From the NCBI RefSeq assembly GCF_012273895.1, contig NC_052121.1, positions 8,519,624 through 8,583,623 of the forward strand: DNA of 64,000 bases, given 5' to 3'. The translations under genes and the position numbers were made by a program. Under the pieces are notes generated by a model that searched no databases, was not told the origin of the DNA, and saw only the letters and a program-made list of their open reading frames with translations. Below, one piece after another: positions 25,337-39,631 of this stretch (the first letter of the stretch is position 1; each line of letters begins with the position of its first letter). The stretch is from Zerene cesonia (taxonomy: Eukaryota > Arthropoda > Insecta > Lepidoptera > Pieridae).

Positions 25337-26890
25337 AATATTATAAATTTTATTACCTGTAAATCAGAATGGATGAGATATGGAAAAGTATAATGGAAAA
25401 TTTTATAAGATTTTGCTTGCAATTAACTACAATCTCGCTTGCTGGTGAGCAAAAATGTCATCTATAATGCAGAGCACATCCCTGATACTATCTATATTAC
25501 TATATCTTCACTTGAAGAACCCTGCTTGAACTCGTCCGGGAACACAAATTCAGGAAACATGTTCCAGTTTCGAAATTTTTATTTATTATTCACATTCCAA
25601 AAACAGACAAGTACACTAGATCGAAACCCTATTATAAATATAATCATGGTATACTTGTATACTACTCCGATCGTGAGTAACCTGCATAATAGTCTTGTTA
25701 AGAGCAAAGGATGAGAGCTCATACGGGGTTAAATGTCAAAGTATAAATTTAAATCATAGCGTTAATTACCACAGGGCGAATCTCACAAGACGCGAACAGG
25801 GTTATCCACTTAGATATACCATATGACTCCCGGCATTAGGCGCAAGCAGGCAATAAAATAATAATGACTACTTTCGCCACTTAAGTATGGCCTGGTTTAA
25901 GGATCGCGGGTGCTTGCAGTGCGGAAGACATTTATTTATTTAATTAGTTAAATAGCTTTGTAACGACGTCTCTTTTTAATTACAAAAAAAAAAAACATGT
26001 CAATGAAGGTTTTCTACAACAAACTTCTTTACTGGCATGAATGGTGTGCGATGTATTGTGACGCATTTGTTTTCTTTGTAATCTTATCTTATCGCGTGCT
26101 TTACGATAAATATTATAAAATCATTTATCTCACTACAAACTAACAGGCCATAAATCAATAAAAAATACAGTGATATTACGATAGAGAGCATCTTTTTAGA
26201 AAAATATTTAGATTTTCGAACATTGGTATTATTTTTATTCTTTCAAATATAGACAATATTATGAAAGACTATAAAGTGAAGAAAAAGGTACACATACCAA
26301 ATATTTTCATGAAATAGCTAAAACCTGACCCTACACTACTGTATTACGTTACCTGCCTTCCCAATTTAATGAAACATAAGAAAAAACGTTTTATAAATCA
26401 AATAACATTCAACCTTACTCCGCCTCTTTCTCTTACATATTATTCGAAAAATAGGTTAAAATAATAAACAATTTGTTTTCTATTGGTTCGTATTGTTTAA
26501 GAAAAGAAATACCTACATTTTCGCCCATTCTGATAACTCCATTAACATTTCGTACATAATGTGTACATTCGCGTGACCCACCTCCACGCATCAAAGGAAA
26601 CCTCTAAGATTTGAAGCGCTCGTCTCGCGTTTCCGATAACATTGATTTACGATCCGACCTTTATCCGTTCGATAAATTCGCTAAAAGCATCGTGTATCTT
26701 TACATATATCGTTGTTATCGGATGTTTACATGTGTAGGTTATATGGAGGTGGAATTTGTAGTTAGAAATCGCGATGTGAATTCTCTTGTGGGGTATGGGG
26801 AATATTTAAAACATCAATTATAACGCATTTTTTTAAATGCACAATTACTATTTTTATATACCTTTGGAAAATAATAATGATAAGAAAATG
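25337..26890. other. Unique AT-rich sequence
   Basis: No gene or repeat is recognised. Frames at 25439-25714 and 26611-26823 (plus) have non-ATG starts or no splice support and look like chance frames. Confidence 0.5.
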
Positions 26891-26891
26891 T

Positions 26892-26951
26892 ATCATCATA
26901 ATCAGCCCATATATATGTTCCCTCTGCTGACACAGGCCTCCTATGAGGGCA
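26892..26951 (-). mobile_element. Tail fragment of SINE family A
   Basis: On the minus strand the order is CCTCATAGGAGGCCTGTGTC, then GCAGAGGGAACATATATATG and a GATTATGATGATA tail. Only the last 60 bases or so of the family are present, an extremely 5'-truncated insertion or an eroded copy. Confidence 0.7.
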
Positions 26952-27935
26952 AAAAAATATATAATCCTGTTTATTGATTCTCAAAATAACAATTTGTTAA
27001 ATCCTGTTACTATTCCCAGCAAAAACTGTTTTTATTTCAAAACTAATGTCGCTAAGATCAAGCTTCGTGCAGTATACCGCTACATCACATTTTTCATAAT
27101 AGTAAAATAGTAAGCTCATAATTTTAAGGCAATCACCAAAAGTCTGAAATATTATCAACTCAACCCACATACAACACCCAACGCCCATACAAAAAAAAAA
27201 CCCGTAAGCCGCGCTGCAAGCAATCTATGCAAGATGAATGGCCATACGTTACATAAGCGCAGTCGTGTTCCATTACTATCATTAATTAGCAGTAATGTTA
27301 ACATGGTGGTGAAAGCATTGTTTCGATTATGACCCGGCAATCTGTGGGAAGACTGCGCGTGTGCACGCGAATAATTGATTATGCTATTAGTTCTTAATAT
27401 CGATAGTGTCAAAGAGGTCATTATGCAATATTGAGGCCTCGTGCGACTGTGTGCTGGCTTGCTTGCTTTGCTTGTACATGCGTTATGACTTTAATTAAGA
27501 AGGTAATTAACATATTTTAGGGCTGATTTTTCAATCCTTGGTTAAAAATATAAAATATACTATTTAACAAATAATTCAAAAATGTGTTTGTTCTACTTGC
27601 CCAAATATGGACATTAAACTGATATGATACTTTTAATTTAGTGTGTAATACTTTATTGGACAAATAAGTTTTTATCAAGGATTTAAAAATCGTCCTTGAG
27701 ACGTTTAAAATACGTATATATATAAATATATTTCTAAGCTGTATGTTAGATACCTTTAATTTTTTATGTGGTATCCTTTGTGCAGGGAAACATACCTGAA
27801 ACAAATAAAAAAACATTAATGTTGATAATTACACAGATCAAACTTCTTACCCAAATCTAAAAGTTGACTACACGGTAAGGACTAAAAATGAAGTTCAAAA
27901 GTGTACGATGAAAAAGAACGAACGTTTATAAAGCT
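26952..27935. other. Unique AT-rich sequence
   Basis: Overlapping minus-strand frames (27421-27155 and 27816-27517) are AT-biased and have no splice-site or motif support. No repeat is recognised. Confidence 0.45.
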
Positions 27936-28080
27936 TATATTAGGCCACTTTAACTCAAGAACGACCGAACGAATTTTGGTGATTTTTCATGGCTGAATTA
28001 ATCTTCACTCGGATTAATTAATAACTGTTAAAAATTTAAAAACCTTACGAAGAAAGGTCCTCCCGAGTCGGGGCGAGCAG
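27936..28080 (+). mobile_element. Degenerate Helitron-like repeat
   Basis: The block has the middle motif ACTCAAGAACGACCGAACGA followed by AATTTTGGTGATTT, then a CG-rich end CCCGAGTCGGGGCGAGCAG. This order of primer-like middle block and CG-rich 3' end resembles the Helitron-like repeats elsewhere in the window. The CTAG terminus is lost (CAGTTAAT). Confidence is low because no second copy of this subfamily is present here. Confidence 0.35.
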
Positions 28081-28084
28081 TTAA

Positions 28085-31000
28085 TATGAAACAAATGTAC
28101 TCGATAAATAATACACAAGTTCAGTCCAAGAAGGACGGGAAATAAAATATGGAGCCAAGGTCAAGATCGAGGGTAGAATATCGATCGCATCACTTCACTT
28201 GTACCTACCTACATTAACATTAAACTCACGATGAATAATATCAAAACTCAGAATATAACCTCGTCATAAAAAGTCCTATTAAATAAGTAAAGAGATAACT
28301 ATGAGAAAAGAAACATGCTTGTGCTTGTCGTGTGTTGTTAAATGTTCATTAGAATGTTTTAAATCATTTGCTTTGACATGCACAAAATTTCAATTCTTAT
28401 TTAAATAAAACACACTTTCACAATGAAAATCAGACCAGATATTAGATTCACTGCCGTTTAATCACTACCTACCATAACATTCTTGTATATCTCAAGCAAT
28501 ATATACCAAAATATGGACAGGCCCAACCTTTTCAGTAACATTTCACAGCGAAGGTGAAGGCTAACGGCAAGGTCACGAGCAACAAAGGACTAACTGGGTC
28601 AACGAGGCCCTCGGCGCGCTTTACGGACCTAGAACAACCCTTTAGTCGTAGCCACGTAGCCTTGTATAATTAACATTAACATGGGTGATGCGTGTGATTT
28701 TATGTCCCCGTATTTTTAGATTAGTTTTCGCCACTTGGATTCGCACGGGCTTTTCGCGTGAAACCGTTTATCTTACTGTTGAAATTTAACGATAAAAGAT
28801 TCCCGAGACATTTCTATCTATTATTTAAAATTTGTATGTATACAATTGTAATGTAGGTTTTCGGAAAAATTAACTTTTTTTGTATAATAGTTAAAACACA
28901 TTTAATTTAATATTGCATGAATAAGTAAAATTATTAGGAACATCGTATAGCTTTTGTTACGTCGTTTTAAATAAAACACACTCACCGATAATTATATCTT
29001 GTCCTAAAATGTGCCATCCATTTACGTACATAATTGAACACAAACAGTTAAAGAACACAAAAAACGGCTCGATCTTCTGAAGCAATAAATAAGAGAATGA
29101 CATCACGCCCGAGCTCGTCATCGGTCTCCATTACTCATACAAATATCAATTTATCGAATTAAACAATGTAAAAATTTATAGTCCCGGGGACCACCGACAA
29201 CTCCATGTCAGTTAACAATAAAACATTGCCTGTTAAATGATTTATGAAATTGTAATATTCAGTGTAATTTCATGTTATGTACGTATTGGGCTGACAAGTT
29301 TCAGTTGAGGGATTGACTTTTAAATAGTACTTATTCTTATTACATGCAATTACAATGCACAGTACATGCAATTGTAAATAATATTTCATTCCGCCAATTT
29401 TACATAAATAATTAATTATTCAAAAAGGTATACAACGCAACCTTTGAGTATCAATATTTAGTTCTTTATTTAGCCAATAGCTACATTGATTATCATGTAC
29501 CATTTAATTTTTAATTAGCGTATGGATAAACGAAATATGTTTCATACGGCGTTTTTGCTTCCGTTTTTAATGTACATTTGCACATTTCAAATAAACAATA
29601 ATATATGAATAATGCAGTTATAGATCATAGAGAACTTCATATTATTATATTCTATGAAAAAATATATAATATTTCTAATAACCCAATGTTTATTATGGTA
29701 TATGTGATCACGTCATCATCGCGCGTAGCATTCAATAATAATACATAAAAATTTCGCTAGCGCTCCAACTACAACCATCTGTGGGACACAACCAGAGTGC
29801 AGTTTGTTAATATAAATGCTTACAACAAATTGATTATCAGTGATGTATTGATCGAACTGGTAGTTATCGGAGAGAGCTCACAAACAAAAAGCATCGGCAT
29901 TCCTTTAAAAGATTTATTATGAGGTGAGTTTAACGAAACGAACTATGAATGAAAATTACATTTACGACGTCGTCCATTCCGGTTTATCTCTCTACCTTAT
30001 GACAATAGCTTGTACGCAATTGTTTTTCCGAATTAAGTTTATTTGCACTCTAATGTAGCTGATGAAGTAAACAATTTAAATTTATGCACAAAATTCTAAA
30101 TTTAACAACTTATTCGAAATTTTGATCATACATCATTATCCTTAACATTACTTAAAGCTTATTTCATCACACGAATTTATCTTCACTGTAGCAATGATTT
30201 CCATCAACTAACCTTCCCGCCACAACCGAACCGATAAATCAAAACGATCCTGTAAAACATTAAAAAGAACACAAACAAAACACAACATAACACGGAATGC
30301 AAAAAGAATATTCGGCGATACATTCAAGACAAAATTACTGATCCCAAGAAACAATGGTCGATGCAAATTGCGTACCGGCGCACGAGCAAGAAAAAAAAAC
30401 CATTCGGCTCGTTCAATTCAGTGTACCATAAAGGGTGTACGCTTTTAAGGCAGCCGTGCCATTGTCAGGGCAATGTTGAAATAAAAAACGCGCGACCCGG
30501 AAAGGTTGGGCGGGACGGAGGAATTCCGTGTAAGAAGCTTTACGGGAAATATGTTTTGTGCGCCAAATTTTTGTGGGCTTTTCGCTTGTATGCCTACATC
30601 AGTCAAAATTTTACAGTTTTAATAAAACATAAATTATTTCAACAAAAAGAATCGCGACCGCGAAATTGATTAAAAACCCTCATTGTCATTGAGTTAAACA
30701 ACCTAAACAACCAAATAAACGGTTGAACCGTTACAAAACCAAAAAAAAAAAAATCCTGAAAAAAAGTACGAACATTTAGAGTTGCCTTAAAAAATGAGGA
30801 CAATCTACTTTTGTTTTAAATCAATAATTTCCATTCTTTCCACCATGTCTAATACATTAATAACCAAACAATGTTACGAACGTCGCTATAGATATTTGTA
30901 TGTACATATTCCACAACCGTTATAAGCAGTGGACAGTCAGATAAATTATGCATCAGGCGCAGTGCCTATAATTCAAACTATTAGTCGAATTTCGTGTTTT

Positions 31001-31300
31001 AGTGGCGAAGAGAAAGTTGCTACCAGTCTTCACTACGCCCTATATTGGTGGGTGGTCCAAATCCATAAAACATATGGGAAAATAAGGAGAGCTTTTTTTA
31101 ATGAGTTGGACGATGCACGAGCCTTTGTATAAAGTGGATCAATGATATCAATTCTTATCTTATTATACGTGAAGGATACACTAAATACCTGTTGCTTGCA
31201 GAGTATTTTAGGATTTTCAAATTTTCGGTTTCGGTTTTTTGAATAATTAAATATTATCCGAAATACGCATAAAACAGAGCATTGTTTATTTGAATATAAT
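28085..31300. other. Unique AT-rich sequence, no supported gene
   Basis: No repeat is recognised. The 102-codon plus frame at 30361-30669 includes a GC-rich core (about 30480-30540), but it lacks an upstream acceptor or downstream donor of quality. A conserved noncoding element is as likely as coding. Confidence 0.45.
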
Positions 31301-31302
31301 TA

Positions 31303-31415
31303 TTATCCTGCGCCGCGTCTATCTGTCTTTCGCTATAAACTCGAAAACTACTGTACTATATTCACCAAAAATGGCGAGATTCTCGGGGTTCTCGGGTTCT
31401 CGAGGAAGTTTTAAG
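31303..31415 (+). repeat. Degenerate short interspersed repeat
   Basis: It contains GCGTCTATCTGTCTTTCGCT and ATAAACTCGAAAACTACTGT followed by a CGGGGTTCTCGGGTTCTCGA stretch. The first two motifs resemble the family with CTACTGNACCGATT-type blocks seen in the Helitron-like elements. The ends are not definable. Confidence 0.35.
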
Positions 31416-33360
31416 TAAATGATTTGTTAAACTATATATTTTATTTTGATTTACAAAAAAGTTCTACTAATTATTCTAATATGAAAATAGAACTGCGATA
31501 AATTGAAACAATTTAACCACGTTTTATGGATCTCGTGTTCACGCCCATGACTTGCTCCACACACAAGCACGTGCCACACAGGCGATGTTTATCTGCCGTT
31601 CAATGCTACATTAACTTGTAAAAACCCTATAATTTCCCGATTGACCGCGGTGAAAAATAACCTTAGGCATGCATTTGTACTGGATTTTATTACTCGTTTA
31701 TATGCAAACTTAGTTTTATTAAATGCATAAGAGTTTTCTTTGAAGGTCAAAAGACTTGCATGTCCGAGATTTTATAATAAAACCCATTGTTTTGAGAAAT
31801 TTATGTGATTACAGTGCTAATATATGTGTAATTCTGTATTAATTTCGTATACCTGTAGTTTCCTTCACAAATCCTTCCATTCCTTCTTTTATCTATAATT
31901 ATAAAAATAGCCTACAATACATAAAAGGGCAGCTTTGTTCTAATATGTGACTCACCGCGGACTAACTAAATAAATCGAATGTAATCAAATAAACTAAACA
32001 ATCAACAAACAAGCAAAAGGCCATAACATTGAATTACATGTCGTACTTTCTCCGGCAAACTGAACCAAAATTGGCAAAACCTACAGGCAATTTGAAATAG
32101 TAATTGTGGCTAGATAGCAATAGTTTCTGTTCAACAGGTGCCTTATCAGCTGCAGATCAACTGTTTCCGTTAACTAGCTGTACTACCATAATGATCGGTG
32201 AAATTACGTGCTGCGTCGTTTATGCTTTTGTTTCAAACGACGAAAAACCGAGGAGGTTCTAAGTCGACGTGTTTTACCTTTACGTATGACGCATACTATT
32301 TTACAGTACGGCCCGATTTTAATCGTTCTTTTTTATTGGATTGTGATTGTTGACTCGACAATAGACCATATAAATTAATAAAAAAAACTATCAAGTAGGT
32401 GGTAAGGGGTGATTTAAGTTTTTTCAGCGGTCAGTTTTTTTATGAATAATAATAGATCGAAAAATTAAGGAATTTGAAGATAAATTTTACCTTCTCTTTT
32501 ACATCATTTCTATAACATTCATCTCATGCTGTATGCTAGTTAGTTAAAGAATGTTTAAATCGACAACGCTGTGCTTTTTGACCATTTAGAAACATACGCT
32601 CGTTCGATTTTTTTTTTAATTTCATAAACAAAACATTTCTAGGTTTAAAACAAAATGGTCGTTATCATAAATATATTTGTCAACAGAAATTAAGATCCAC
32701 AATTACTAATCCTAATCCATCGTCATTACCACTATCAAATAAACAATAAGCTAGAGAACTCAATTGCGCAACAAGCCGCAGCCGGCGCATCAACGTCCAT
32801 AAATCTTTCTGGAAAATTCTCGAAACAATACGCATCGGGAAGAAGCATGGTTAATGGGTGAGATTTCTGCAAGGGTATGAATCACACAAGGCCTGTGGGC
32901 GAGGACTTCCTGCATCGCCCACGGGAACTGGGAGCCAAATGATACACCCGACGTGGCTGTCAACAGATTATATAATGCTACAGATATCTTTGTTGAAATA
33001 AATACTCCTTGCTGATAGCTGCGTCTATTTATTCTGTTAATGGCTCATAATTATTTAGTAGTAAGTAGTATTAATATAGAAATAAATAGATGTAGGTATA
33101 GAAGTGTAACTAAAGCTTGAAAGCAATAATTGAAGTTCGATTAAGAATGTTTATAACCCTTGTAAAACATTTATTCTACAGGATAATACATATATAGAAA
33201 ACAACAAAGATTTGGAAATAGTGAATACATTGGTAAACAATCCCTATAATAAAAAATACGCATTGCTATATCTACTTATACTTAAGAATTGATCGTTGAT
33301 CGCAACGGATAAGAAATGGGATATTACATACCATAGTATTTTCTTGTGTTTGATTTTACG
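31416..33360. other. Unique AT-rich sequence
   Basis: No gene or repeat is seen. A GC-richer patch at 32760-32950 (CCGCAGCCGGCGCATC, then GGCCTGTGGGCGAGGAC and TCGCCCACGGG) includes a short inverted match, TGGGCGA/TCGCCCA. It may be a conserved element. Confidence 0.45.
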
Positions 33361-33364
33361 CGAA

Positions 33365-33540
33365 TATTATACATTTAGAAATTAAAGACAATTAAACGGA
33401 TTTTAAACGGTAATGTGGAGATAAAGGTGGAGATAGTTCACAAACAACAATTTTTGTATAATCTTCATGACATGTAACATTTAATTGTAAATCGCGTTTA
33501 GAATCCTTTTAAAATTTAAGTCTTTAATTTCTAAATATTA
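33365..33540. repeat. Fold-back repeat with ~45-bp inverted arms
   Basis: The left arm (33365-33409: TTTAGAAATTAAAGAC, then GGATTTTAAACG) is the imperfect reverse complement of the right arm (33493-33540: CGTTTAGAATCC, then GTCTTTAATTTCTAAA). They are separated by about 83 bases. The arm sequence also occurs at 9140-9195 and partly at 59985-60010. Either two family copies inserted in opposite orientation or this is a MITE-like fold-back element. No target duplication is clear. Confidence 0.6.
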
Positions 33541-36500
33541 CATACCATTTTAATTATTTTAATATGTTGAAAGCTTGCGACATGTTCACAAATTATTGTG
33601 TGAATCATAAAGCGCCGTTACATTTTTAAACAACACTTAAAAGCCTTAGCTGCGTCACGACTGGCTAAAATGCTTTGAAAACTTGTAGTCTGAAGCCGAG
33701 GTCATTTCCATGAAAAATGAACGTTTCATTTTAAAACATTATTTCAGATTATAGAACAATATTTATTTTTATAATATTTATTTTAGTTTAAACGCCATTT
33801 CACAAAACGTTCCATCTGCTTTTCCCCATTGCCTTCCAGCTCCATTGTAAAGTAGCGTTGAACTCACAGCTTTGCTAAAGCATTTTTCTCTCAAGCTATT
33901 AAATCTTGACCAACACAAGATAAAAATCTACGAAAGGGCCTGGCGATAGGGCCGGCCCCTTCATTTCGGTAGCGTGACGCAACAATTGCGCAACCAATAA
34001 CGATGAGATCACCGCGTTGATAATGTTCTGTGGCAATTAGGGACGTGGACCACTATCGGACACTGTTAGCTAACTAATGACTACAATACGACATCTGTTT
34101 CGCAAATTCCATTATTAGAACAATATCTGATTGTTTCACTTTTAGATTTCGTTTTCCAGAAGTTATTCAAGTCTGTGTGAAAAATAATAACTTATATATA
34201 AAGAACACTTCAGAAACGCTATTGAAAAATTCTAGTTAAAAAACGAAGGTCGACTCGTCAATTTCTACTACCATCATACTTATTTCAATATGAATTATAT
34301 ATTTTAGTCTAAGAAAAGCAATTTTTTAACAGTTCATTAAAACCTACAAATGAGTTTCAATTCTAAATTTAAATTAAGCATACGTACTAGATTGTCATTA
34401 CAAATAAATATCTACTATTTCAAGTCCTTGTACAACTAAATAACCAGTGTTTAAACAACAATCCTAGATATCATAAGCTCCCATACAAGGGACAAAATAA
34501 TAATAAATACAGCAATCAAGAAAGCAACGAGTACATATCAGAAAGAAAATATTTTATCGCAACAATAGTATGAGGTACCGTAAGCAAAAAAACTCGTAGG
34601 TCAATGCGTGCGTTTTTCAAGAGAAAGGTACGTATACAAAAACAGAAAAAAACGATTTATTACCGTACGGAAGCGCTGTTACGTCAACATTAATCGTAAA
34701 TCTGATGACATTATGAATTTTAAAACTTCCTACAATTACGGCGCAGTCGATTTATCGTATACATATTGGATTTTCGTGTTCACTCCCCGATCTATTATCA
34801 TATTCATGAAATAATTATGTGTTCATATTTTTCAATGTTACACCTTTCACAGTATATAAAATGGTTTCCGAAAACGCGCGAAAAGTAAAGTGCGTAAAGT
34901 TCAAGAGGTTGGATATAAAATAAACCGTTTTTATTGATTCCATTTATTTAAAATATAAGAAAAAAAAATACGTCTAATCTATATGTAATGTTACTTTTTA
35001 AGGTTTACAAAGGCACGGTATAAATGTGTTACTATGACAATAACACATATGTATTTAATAAAAAACGGTCGAGCGCGAGTCGAACTAACGACACTAAGTG
35101 TGTAATACCAACAAGTTTTAGAGCAACTGAAAAAATTGGTCGCTCATCCAATTTATTATTGACTGTTATAGCAACATCAGAAATACATAATGTCTAAAAG
35201 TTTTAACTCCTGGTAATAACGGATATATGCACAGACAAATAGTCAGACTTACAGCCGAACAGTGAAGTCTTAGTTACAGCTTAACTCTTCGTGTAAGGTA
35301 CCCAAAAATTATCTCTCATACATGTCTGTTATGGTTCTCCCCATATTCGCATACCTTGCATTAGATGCAACTTATTACAATTACATAAACCTCAATAACT
35401 ATTTCCTTACACGTGACTGTATTTTCAAGCACATCGACTCACAATTTCATCCTATCGTGTGTTAAATGATAGTCATTTCGTTTTTGCACAGCCATTAGAT
35501 AAAGATAACTCATAAAGAAAATTACATGCAATTTACCTGCAACGTGCGAGTAAACATTTTCTTGGTCGTGAATAATTTAGCACGTGCTATTAAGCGTCGT
35601 GTTTTTAAATGATTTATAAGTTGCATGTGGAGATATAAAGATATCGGTGAGATTGCGATCGTGATCGTCTGTAAAATCAATACGGCGAAGGAATCGTGCT
35701 CAAAGTGGGCGTTTAACCTTTGGCCGAAGGCGTGCGGCGCGGGCGCATACGCCGCGTCAAACCATCCATCATGACCACTATCTGAGGCAAATTAACCCAA
35801 CACAGACGCCACTGAACCTGCTCGTCCAGCACGTTCTGAGCTCACATTCAGTACTGAGTACGGCGCATGCGGGACCAAACACAATGGTTACTTTTGTATT
35901 TTACTACCCGAATGGGACATTTACAAATCGCTTTGCGCTGAGCACGTCACGCTTCACTATTTGACTTTCTTCCTCTAGTTAAGAATCTGCGATTGTATCG
36001 GCGCGATTCAACCGATGGTAATGCATATTGCTATTAGAAATAATTATAAATAACTTCGTACCCACTGACAATTATTTGTGCTTGTGTTCCTGTTTATGTA
36101 AGTAGGTAAGTTAATACTATACGTTACTTTGAAAGAAAAATACGTTGTCAATAACTAACTATTCTAACTATAATTATTCTTCTATAACTATTCTTTCTAC
36201 GTAACAACGTATCGTTATGTAGATACAATAGTTTAATAGTATACCTACATGTACAAACATTGCAACACAACCTATGTAGAAAACTGAACTAGATGGGAAT
36301 ATATATCAGTATGTGTATTTATTAAACAATGACCTTCGCTCACATCCCTTCAAAATCACTACATACATTCAAAGGCCCATAAATATCACTACATTAGCCA
36401 AACACAACCAACACAAATTACACGAATTTACCTTCCATTTATCACTTTCCACATCGTTAAGCCCTTAATCTCGCAGCGACATATCACTCGCATCTCGATA

Positions 36501-39430
36501 CCAATTACTAAAGTAAATAAGCAAAAGGTAACCTTGGGTAGGGATATGGTTGATAAATGACGGCAATTGGCAGTTATTGCAAGTCATAACTTGAGTGGAG
36601 ACAGCGCGACCGATCATATCCTCGTGTGTTCGAAAAATGATTGCCGGTATGCGATGATCGGCCGAGATATGTTATCGGGGCTACCTTCGTTTTAGCGGGT
36701 CGCTATTGATCGAGCTCAGATTCGATATGCGAATTTATTACGATTTTTAAGTATTCCTTGATTTATATTCTCTGCATATTCCGATATATGTAGAAAAATA
36801 AGAAGAAAAAAATACATTAAGTAACATAATAAGTACATATATTTCTTGAAATGAAAGTCACTACGATTGTCTAAAAACAATGCAAAATCGCGGCCTGAAA
36901 TACCTGAAGAACCCACTACTCTATTATTCATAATTCGCCAGTGCTATATTTCGCGCGCCTAAAATAATGAAGCATCAGTCTCACGCTGAATAGCGAAGAG
37001 TAAACTATTTTGAAATACGTCAAACGCACGTCGAGTATCGTATTAATAAATAATTATTATGAAAGCTAGCGTCACTCATGATTATACGCGTGAAGATACA
37101 ATGATCCGGCCCGGTGCTTACAGTGAAGGAAAATGCCTGTAATAGGCAATAAATACGCATAAACGTTCATTAAAGTACCACATAATACCAAGTAATAGAT
37201 TTGTTTCATATAGTGTTTGTATGTGTGTTTCTGGGCACGCTACAAGAATTTAGAATATCAGTTTGCATTTGTGGATGTGGCTCGTCGTGAGTGTTGAGTT
37301 ATAAAACATTATACGAATGTTTAATACATAAAATATAAAAGCATCATATTGAGGTTTGAGTTTGTTTCCCATTTATTAAGTGTACCTGTTGAGATACTTC
37401 CAGAAAAATTATGAGGCATCTAGATACTAATTTCACTTTCAATTACTCTGTTCTTATGTTCCCATAAGTAAGACTATAAAATATATGCAATTTAAGTAAA
37501 ACTGAAAACTCGTCATAACCCATAGGATTAAAATTCTTTTAAATCCCTGCCACTTATTCACACTGAACAATTACATTCTGTAACTGATTATTAACCAACA
37601 CATATATCATGAAGGCACTCTATAATTCAATAGGTGAACTTCCGGACGCAGCTCATTAAATACATTATCGGCTTATAAAACGAAAAACAGTTACAAGTGA
37701 ACGCTCGCGTGATAGATAGCGATCGACGATATTATCAAGGGTCAGCTACAGGCAGCCCTAACAATTATTACTGGCTGATAATGCTACTGCAATTATATTA
37801 TATAGCGCTCATAAAGAAAAGCTTTTTACCTTTATCGCTAAGTTCTTATAGTTTCAATCGGTTCGCTTATCTCTGGAAATTATCTGAGTTGTGTTATATC
37901 AATTATCCTGTTAGTTTTTTTGTGTCGTTTCTTTGGCGTATTTTCAGTTATTTGAAAATAAATTCTTGCTTTAGTATTCATTCTATTTTTTTTTGCTTTA
38001 CTTTGAACTTACATATCTAAGACATATTATTTAAATGTCTATTATATATATTTCATTCAATTCCATTCATTTCAATTCAGTTTGTTTATTATAGATTATA
38101 TTATTATTGATTATTTTCTAGTAACATACAATTGCACAATTTCGTACCCTACATATATCTTAAATATTACGTCATATTTGAATATTTTATATAAAAAGAA
38201 TTTTATATATAAACAAATTTATTATATAATTTATAAACAAATTATTATATAAACAAATTTGTCCCTACCAACAAGTCGTTGAGTTTACCTATAAAAAAAA
38301 ATATACGTTAAATTTCATGTAAAAGAGTAACCTTATCTCCGTCAGTCCATGTTCCTATCAAAAGCAATTTATATTTATACACAAAATATATCGGTTGCGG
38401 GTTCCCTTGCGACATGGTTTTCCATCAATCACAACTAGTCACGAAACACTTATAGCTAATACCACTCAAATTGACAGGAATAACGCTACTCCAACTGTCA
38501 CAGGACCAATTTCTATTTGATATAGTTTGCCAATTCAGTTGTATTGGGTGAACAGATGTAATGACTGCCCGCGGAGATAAACGCATAATATTTGACATTT
38601 TGAATAAGTTTATATACATAAGACAATTTTAAATAAAATGTCTTTATGTTCAAGTAGGTATACACTTTACATCGAACACACTTTTTCACGTTGTTTCACC
38701 GTGAAAAAATAGTCTATTACACTCTCTAGTCTTCTAACTATCTCCAGACACAATAATCATATGATAAAATTGCCAGATTGTGCACTTTCTCATTTATAAA
38801 ATTAGTGAGGTTAGTAAGGATGCATTCAACTCGAATACCCGAAACGAAAGCTCCAGAATATTCTCGTGAAGGTAGTACCCAGTGCATTCCGTGACCATGC
38901 AAACCCATTGAACTATAGATAACACGAAGAAAATACCCGACCTAAGCAGTTTATCACGATCCCCGGATAGAAAGTAGCGTATGAAATGATTCATAATGAC
39001 AGATAGACTTATTAACAATCCGCCACATATAAATCAATAGCTAACATCGACAACTGCACGAAGAGCGAAAATGTGAATCGCGCTTATGATTTATTTCTTA
39101 AAAGATAAAGCCTTTTCCCGCCGTTTATTGCCGTGTAATATAACTGTGATATATTTGCTGATCGTACATACGCGGCTATGTGTGTGGGTGGAGGATGTAG
39201 AAGGAATTGTATCGTGCTGATCGTAAGGTTCTGTGAGAAATCGCATTTGAAGATACGGATCCTTTCAAAATTCTAAAATTATTTAATTTTTTTTAACATT
39301 AAGCACACAACAGAAGTTACTTGGCATATCTGGATTGTTTAATATGATATTTTTATTTAAGAGCATCATTGATACAAAATTTTAAACCCGAATAAGATTT
39401 AGACCGTGTTTTGTTTTCGGGGATTTCCCA
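33541..39430. other. Unique AT-rich sequence, no supported gene
   Basis: The longest frames (for example 37697-38020 plus, 107 codons, and 39018-38794 minus) are AT-biased and hydrophobic by composition, without exon borders. A GC-rich island at 35690-35875 is listed separately. An AT-rich tandem-like stretch at 38195-38265 repeats TATATAAACAAATT units. No other structure is seen. Confidence 0.5.
35690..35875. promoter_or_regulatory. GC-rich island, candidate promoter or conserved element
   Basis: A sharp rise in GC covers GGCGTGCGGCGCGGGCGCAT near 35727, TCAGT initiator-like bases at 35848-35852 and the NRF1-like GGCGCATGCGGG at 35862-35873. No TATA box is seen and no donor follows closely on either strand. 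The island could be a distant promoter or an enhancer. Confidence 0.3.
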
Positions 39431-39629
39431 TCCTACTATTATTATAAATGCGAAAGTTTGTAAGGATGTGTGTGTGTTTGTTGCTCTTTCACGCAAAAAC
39501 TACAGAACCGATTGCAATGAAATTTGGTACGTAGACAGCTGGACAACTGGAATGACATATAGGCAACTTTTTATCCCGATATTCCTACGGGATACGGACT
39601 TACAGAGTGAAACCGCGGGGCGCAGCTAG
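39431..39629 (+). mobile_element. Helitron-like element, family A, near full length
   Basis: It starts TCCTACTATTATTATAAATG, continues CTCTTTCACGCAAAAACTAC, GAAATTTGGTACGTAGACAG and CCGATATTCCTACGGGATAC, and ends AACCGCGGGGCGCAGCTAG followed by T. The 5' TC and 3' CTAG|T are the standard Helitron termini. The left arm of the terminal hairpin has mutated (ACAGAGTGAAACCGCGG). No target duplication flanks it, as expected for rolling-circle insertion. It is noncoding. Confidence 0.8.
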
Positions 39630-39631
39630 TC

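Noticed and set aside
30361..30669. 102-codon plus frame with a GC-rich core
   Set aside because: No good acceptor or donor, the start is not supported by context and no motif is recognised; kept only as a possible conserved element.
35065..35100. GAGCGCGAGTCGAACTAACGA, B-box-like on the minus strand
   Set aside because: No A box or cloverleaf could be found; perhaps a fragment of a dispersed repeat, but it cannot be delimited.
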